Both the position numbers and the translations under genes were made by a program. DNA of 23,293 bases from assembly GCA_964625335.1 (NCBI GenBank), contig CAZVBE010000028.1, positions 1-23,293 of the forward strand, written 5' to 3'. This DNA is from CAZGUG01 sp964625335 (GTDB taxonomy: Bacteria; Bacillota; Clostridia; Ch29). Positions 22,082 to 23,293 of the stretch are shown in pieces. Position 1 is the first letter of the stretch. The number at the start of each line of letters is the position of its first letter. The notes under the pieces were generated by a model. That model was not told where the DNA came from, made no database searches, and saw only the letters and a list, made by a program, of their open reading frames with translations.

Positions 22082-23104
22082 TTGAAGGTAAAAGATTTCT
22101 ATTATAACCTTCCTGAAGGATTGATTGCCCAAAAACCCCTGGACCAAAGGGATATGTCACGGCTTATGATAGTTGACAGAAATACCGGCGAGATTAAGCA
22201 TGGGGTTTTCAGTGGTTTGACAGAGCACCTTGAGCCGGGGGATTGTCTTGTGTTAAATGACACAAGGGTTATCCCTGCGCGGCTTATAGGGCATAAACAA
22301 AACACAGGCGGCAAGATGGAGTTTGTTTTGCTGCGGAGAATTGAGCAGGACCTGTGGGAGGTTATGGTAAAGCCCGGCAGGCGTGCGAAGGTTGGCACCA
22401 GGATCAGCTTTGGCGAAGGCCGGCTGAAGGCGGAGGTGCTGGACAACACTCCTGCCGGCTGCAGAATAGTGCGCTTTGAGTACCAGGGCATTTTTGAAGA
22501 AGTATTGGACACCCTTGGCACAATGCCGCTGCCTCCCTATATTAAGGAAAAGTTGGAAGACCCGGAGAGGTACCAGACCGTTTATTCAAGGGAGGAAGGG
22601 TCTGCTGCGGCACCAACGGCGGGTCTTCATTTTACCGGGGATTTGTTGCAGGCTATAGAACAAAAAGGCGTGAAAACAGCCTATATTACGCTGCACGTTG
22701 GATTGGGGACCTTCCGGCCTGTAAAGACAAAAGAGGTTGAAAATCATAAAATGCATTCCGAGTACTATCGTATAGGCGACAAGGCATGCCAAGCCATCAA
22801 TGGGGCCATCAATGGGGGAGGCAGAATTATTGCTGTGGGGACCACCAGCTGCCGGACATTGGAAACCGCAGCATCGGAAAACGGGGTGGCACCGGGGGAT
22901 GGATGGACAGATATTTTTATATATCCCGGTTACAATTTCAAGATAATAGACGGAATTATCACGAATTTTCACCTGCCGGAATCAACTCTTATAATGCTTG
23001 TAAGCGCCTTTGCCGGCAGGGATAAAATCTTGGAAGCATACAGGGCAGCAGTTGAAGAAAAATACAGGTTTTTCAGCTTCGGAGACGCCATGTTCGTAAA
23101 GTGA
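22082..23104 (+). CDS. queA: S-adenosylmethionine:tRNA ribosyltransferase-isomerase QueA
   Basis: This 340-residue cytoplasmic enzyme moves the ribosyl part of SAM to preQ1 in tRNA, making epoxyqueuosine, a late step of queuosine synthesis. Visible motifs are LVLNDTRVIPARLIG (about residues 56-70), SAAAPTAGLHFT near 178, ITLHVGLGTFRPV, GTTSCRTLE and ITNFHLPESTLIMLVSAFAG. It starts at TTG 22082, 8 bases after AAAGGCAGGGA. The length is normal. The last two sense codons and stop (GTA AAG TGA) coincide with the start of the repeat that follows. The tgt gene, its usual partner, is not in the window. Confidence 0.94.
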   Translation: MKVKDFYYNLPEGLIAQKPLDQRDMSRLMIVDRNTGEIKHGVFSGLTEHLEPGDCLVLNDTRVIPARLIGHKQNTGGKMEFVLLRRIEQDLWEVMVKPGRRAKVGTRISFGEGRLKAEVLDNTPAGCRIVRFEYQGIFEEVLDTLGTMPLPPYIKEKLEDPERYQTVYSREEGSAAAPTAGLHFTGDLLQAIEQKGVKTAYITLHVGLGTFRPVKTKEVENHKMHSEYYRIGDKACQAINGAINGGGRIIAVGTTSCRTLETAASENGVAPGDGWTDIFIYPGYNFKIIDGIITNFHLPESTLIMLVSAFAGRDKILEAYRAAVEEKYRFFSFGDAMFVK

Positions 23105-23179
23105 AACTTCCATCGGAAGGTGTCTTATCCTGCCGATGGTTAGTAGAACAAACCCTGGTGTCTAGCGGCAGTTTGAGCG
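23096..23179 (+). repeat. structured tandem repeat, copy 1 (overlaps the queA stop)
   Basis: This 84-base segment recurs at 23210-23293 with four mismatches, giving a 114-base period. CCATCGG (23110-23116) pairs with CCGATGG (23133-23139) across a 16-base loop, and all four mismatches (23117, 23121, 23123, 23124) fall in that loop. Downstream, AGCGGC (23164-23169) can pair with GCCGCT (23194-23199) in the spacer. Conserved stems with a variable loop suggest a structured RNA or a mobile intergenic repeat. Confidence 0.85.
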
Positions 23180-23209
23180 AAAGAGAAAATACGGCCGCTT
23201 ACGTCGAGG

Positions 23210-23293
23210 GTAAAGTGAAACTTCCATCGGGAGGCGGGTTATCCTGCCGATGGTTAGTAGAACAAACCCTGGTGTCTAGCGGCAGTTTGAGCG
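23210..23293 (+). repeat. structured tandem repeat, copy 2 (runs to the window edge)
   Basis: The second copy keeps the CCATCGG/CCGATGG stem and the whole 3' part unchanged. It is separated from copy 1 by a 30-base spacer. The array probably continues beyond the window. I do not recognise the family. Confidence 0.85.

Noticed and set aside
23096..23293. CRISPR array
   Set aside because: The repeat is 84 bases with a 30-base spacer, too long for CRISPR repeats, with only two copies and no cas genes nearby.

Overview
The window looks like a chromosomal segment of an anaerobic, spore-forming member of the Clostridia, probably of the plant-polysaccharide-degrading kind. The basis is the ruvC-ruvA-ruvB-DUF2905 cluster, the spoIID-like and bofC-like genes, a SigI/RsgI pair, a secreted GH26 glycosidase, and strong AGGAGG-type ribosome sites with frequent TTG/GTG starts. 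The genus is inferred, not proven. The sequence is a draft assembly: 100 Ns sit inside a 24-bp coding repeat.

Layout. 1-54: 3' part of tRNA-Asn. 238 bases upstream of 2.2 kb: a secreted GH26 enzyme with a long N-terminal extension and a terminator. 2.2-4.5 kb: a DUF3189 gene (minus), a Nudix-fold protein with a degraded Nudix box, a CoA-binding protein, and a TauE/SafE-type transporter (minus) cut into two half-size ORFs by one in-frame TGA. 4.6-6.2 kb: nadE and yebC. 6.2-7.1 kb: three copies of a 12-bp palindromic element followed by a C-terminally truncated tyrosine recombinase, probably the remnant of a mobile element. 7.3-8.7 kb: an NSS-family sodium symporter. 8.8-11.9 kb: a bofC-like gene, then ruvC-ruvA-ruvB-DUF2905, with a good LexA (SOS) box just before ruvC. 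11.9-13.9 kb: sigI-rsgI, preceded by an ACCCCC motif resembling the -35 element of sigma-I promoters. 13.9-20.1 kb: an eight-gene Mrp-type cation/proton antiporter operon on the minus strand, ending with a PsiE-like membrane gene. 20.4-23.1 kb: a secreted SpoIID/LytB-domain protein and queA. 23.1 kb to the end: two copies of a structured 114-bp-period repeat that begins inside the last codons of queA and runs off the window.

How the genes fit together. RuvA, RuvB and RuvC process Holliday junctions and appear to be under SOS control. SigI/RsgI is a membrane-linked sigma/anti-sigma switch; in cellulolytic clostridia such pairs sense extracellular polysaccharide, and here the exported end is a long Asn/Ser/Gly/Arg/Asp repeat instead of a carbohydrate-binding module. 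The Mrp operon has the order E-F-G-(MrpA C-terminal module)-B-C-D-(NuoL-like), meaning MrpA is split, as in membrane-bound hydrogenase-type Mrp modules. The sigI-rsgI and mrp blocks lie between DUF2905 and spoIID/queA, which in many clostridia are close neighbours of ruvCAB, so both blocks may be insertions into an older cluster.

The points most worth a second look are the structured repeat at the right edge, the palindromes before the broken recombinase, the single-TGA split transporter, the repeat-tailed RsgI across the assembly gap, and the rearranged Mrp operon.
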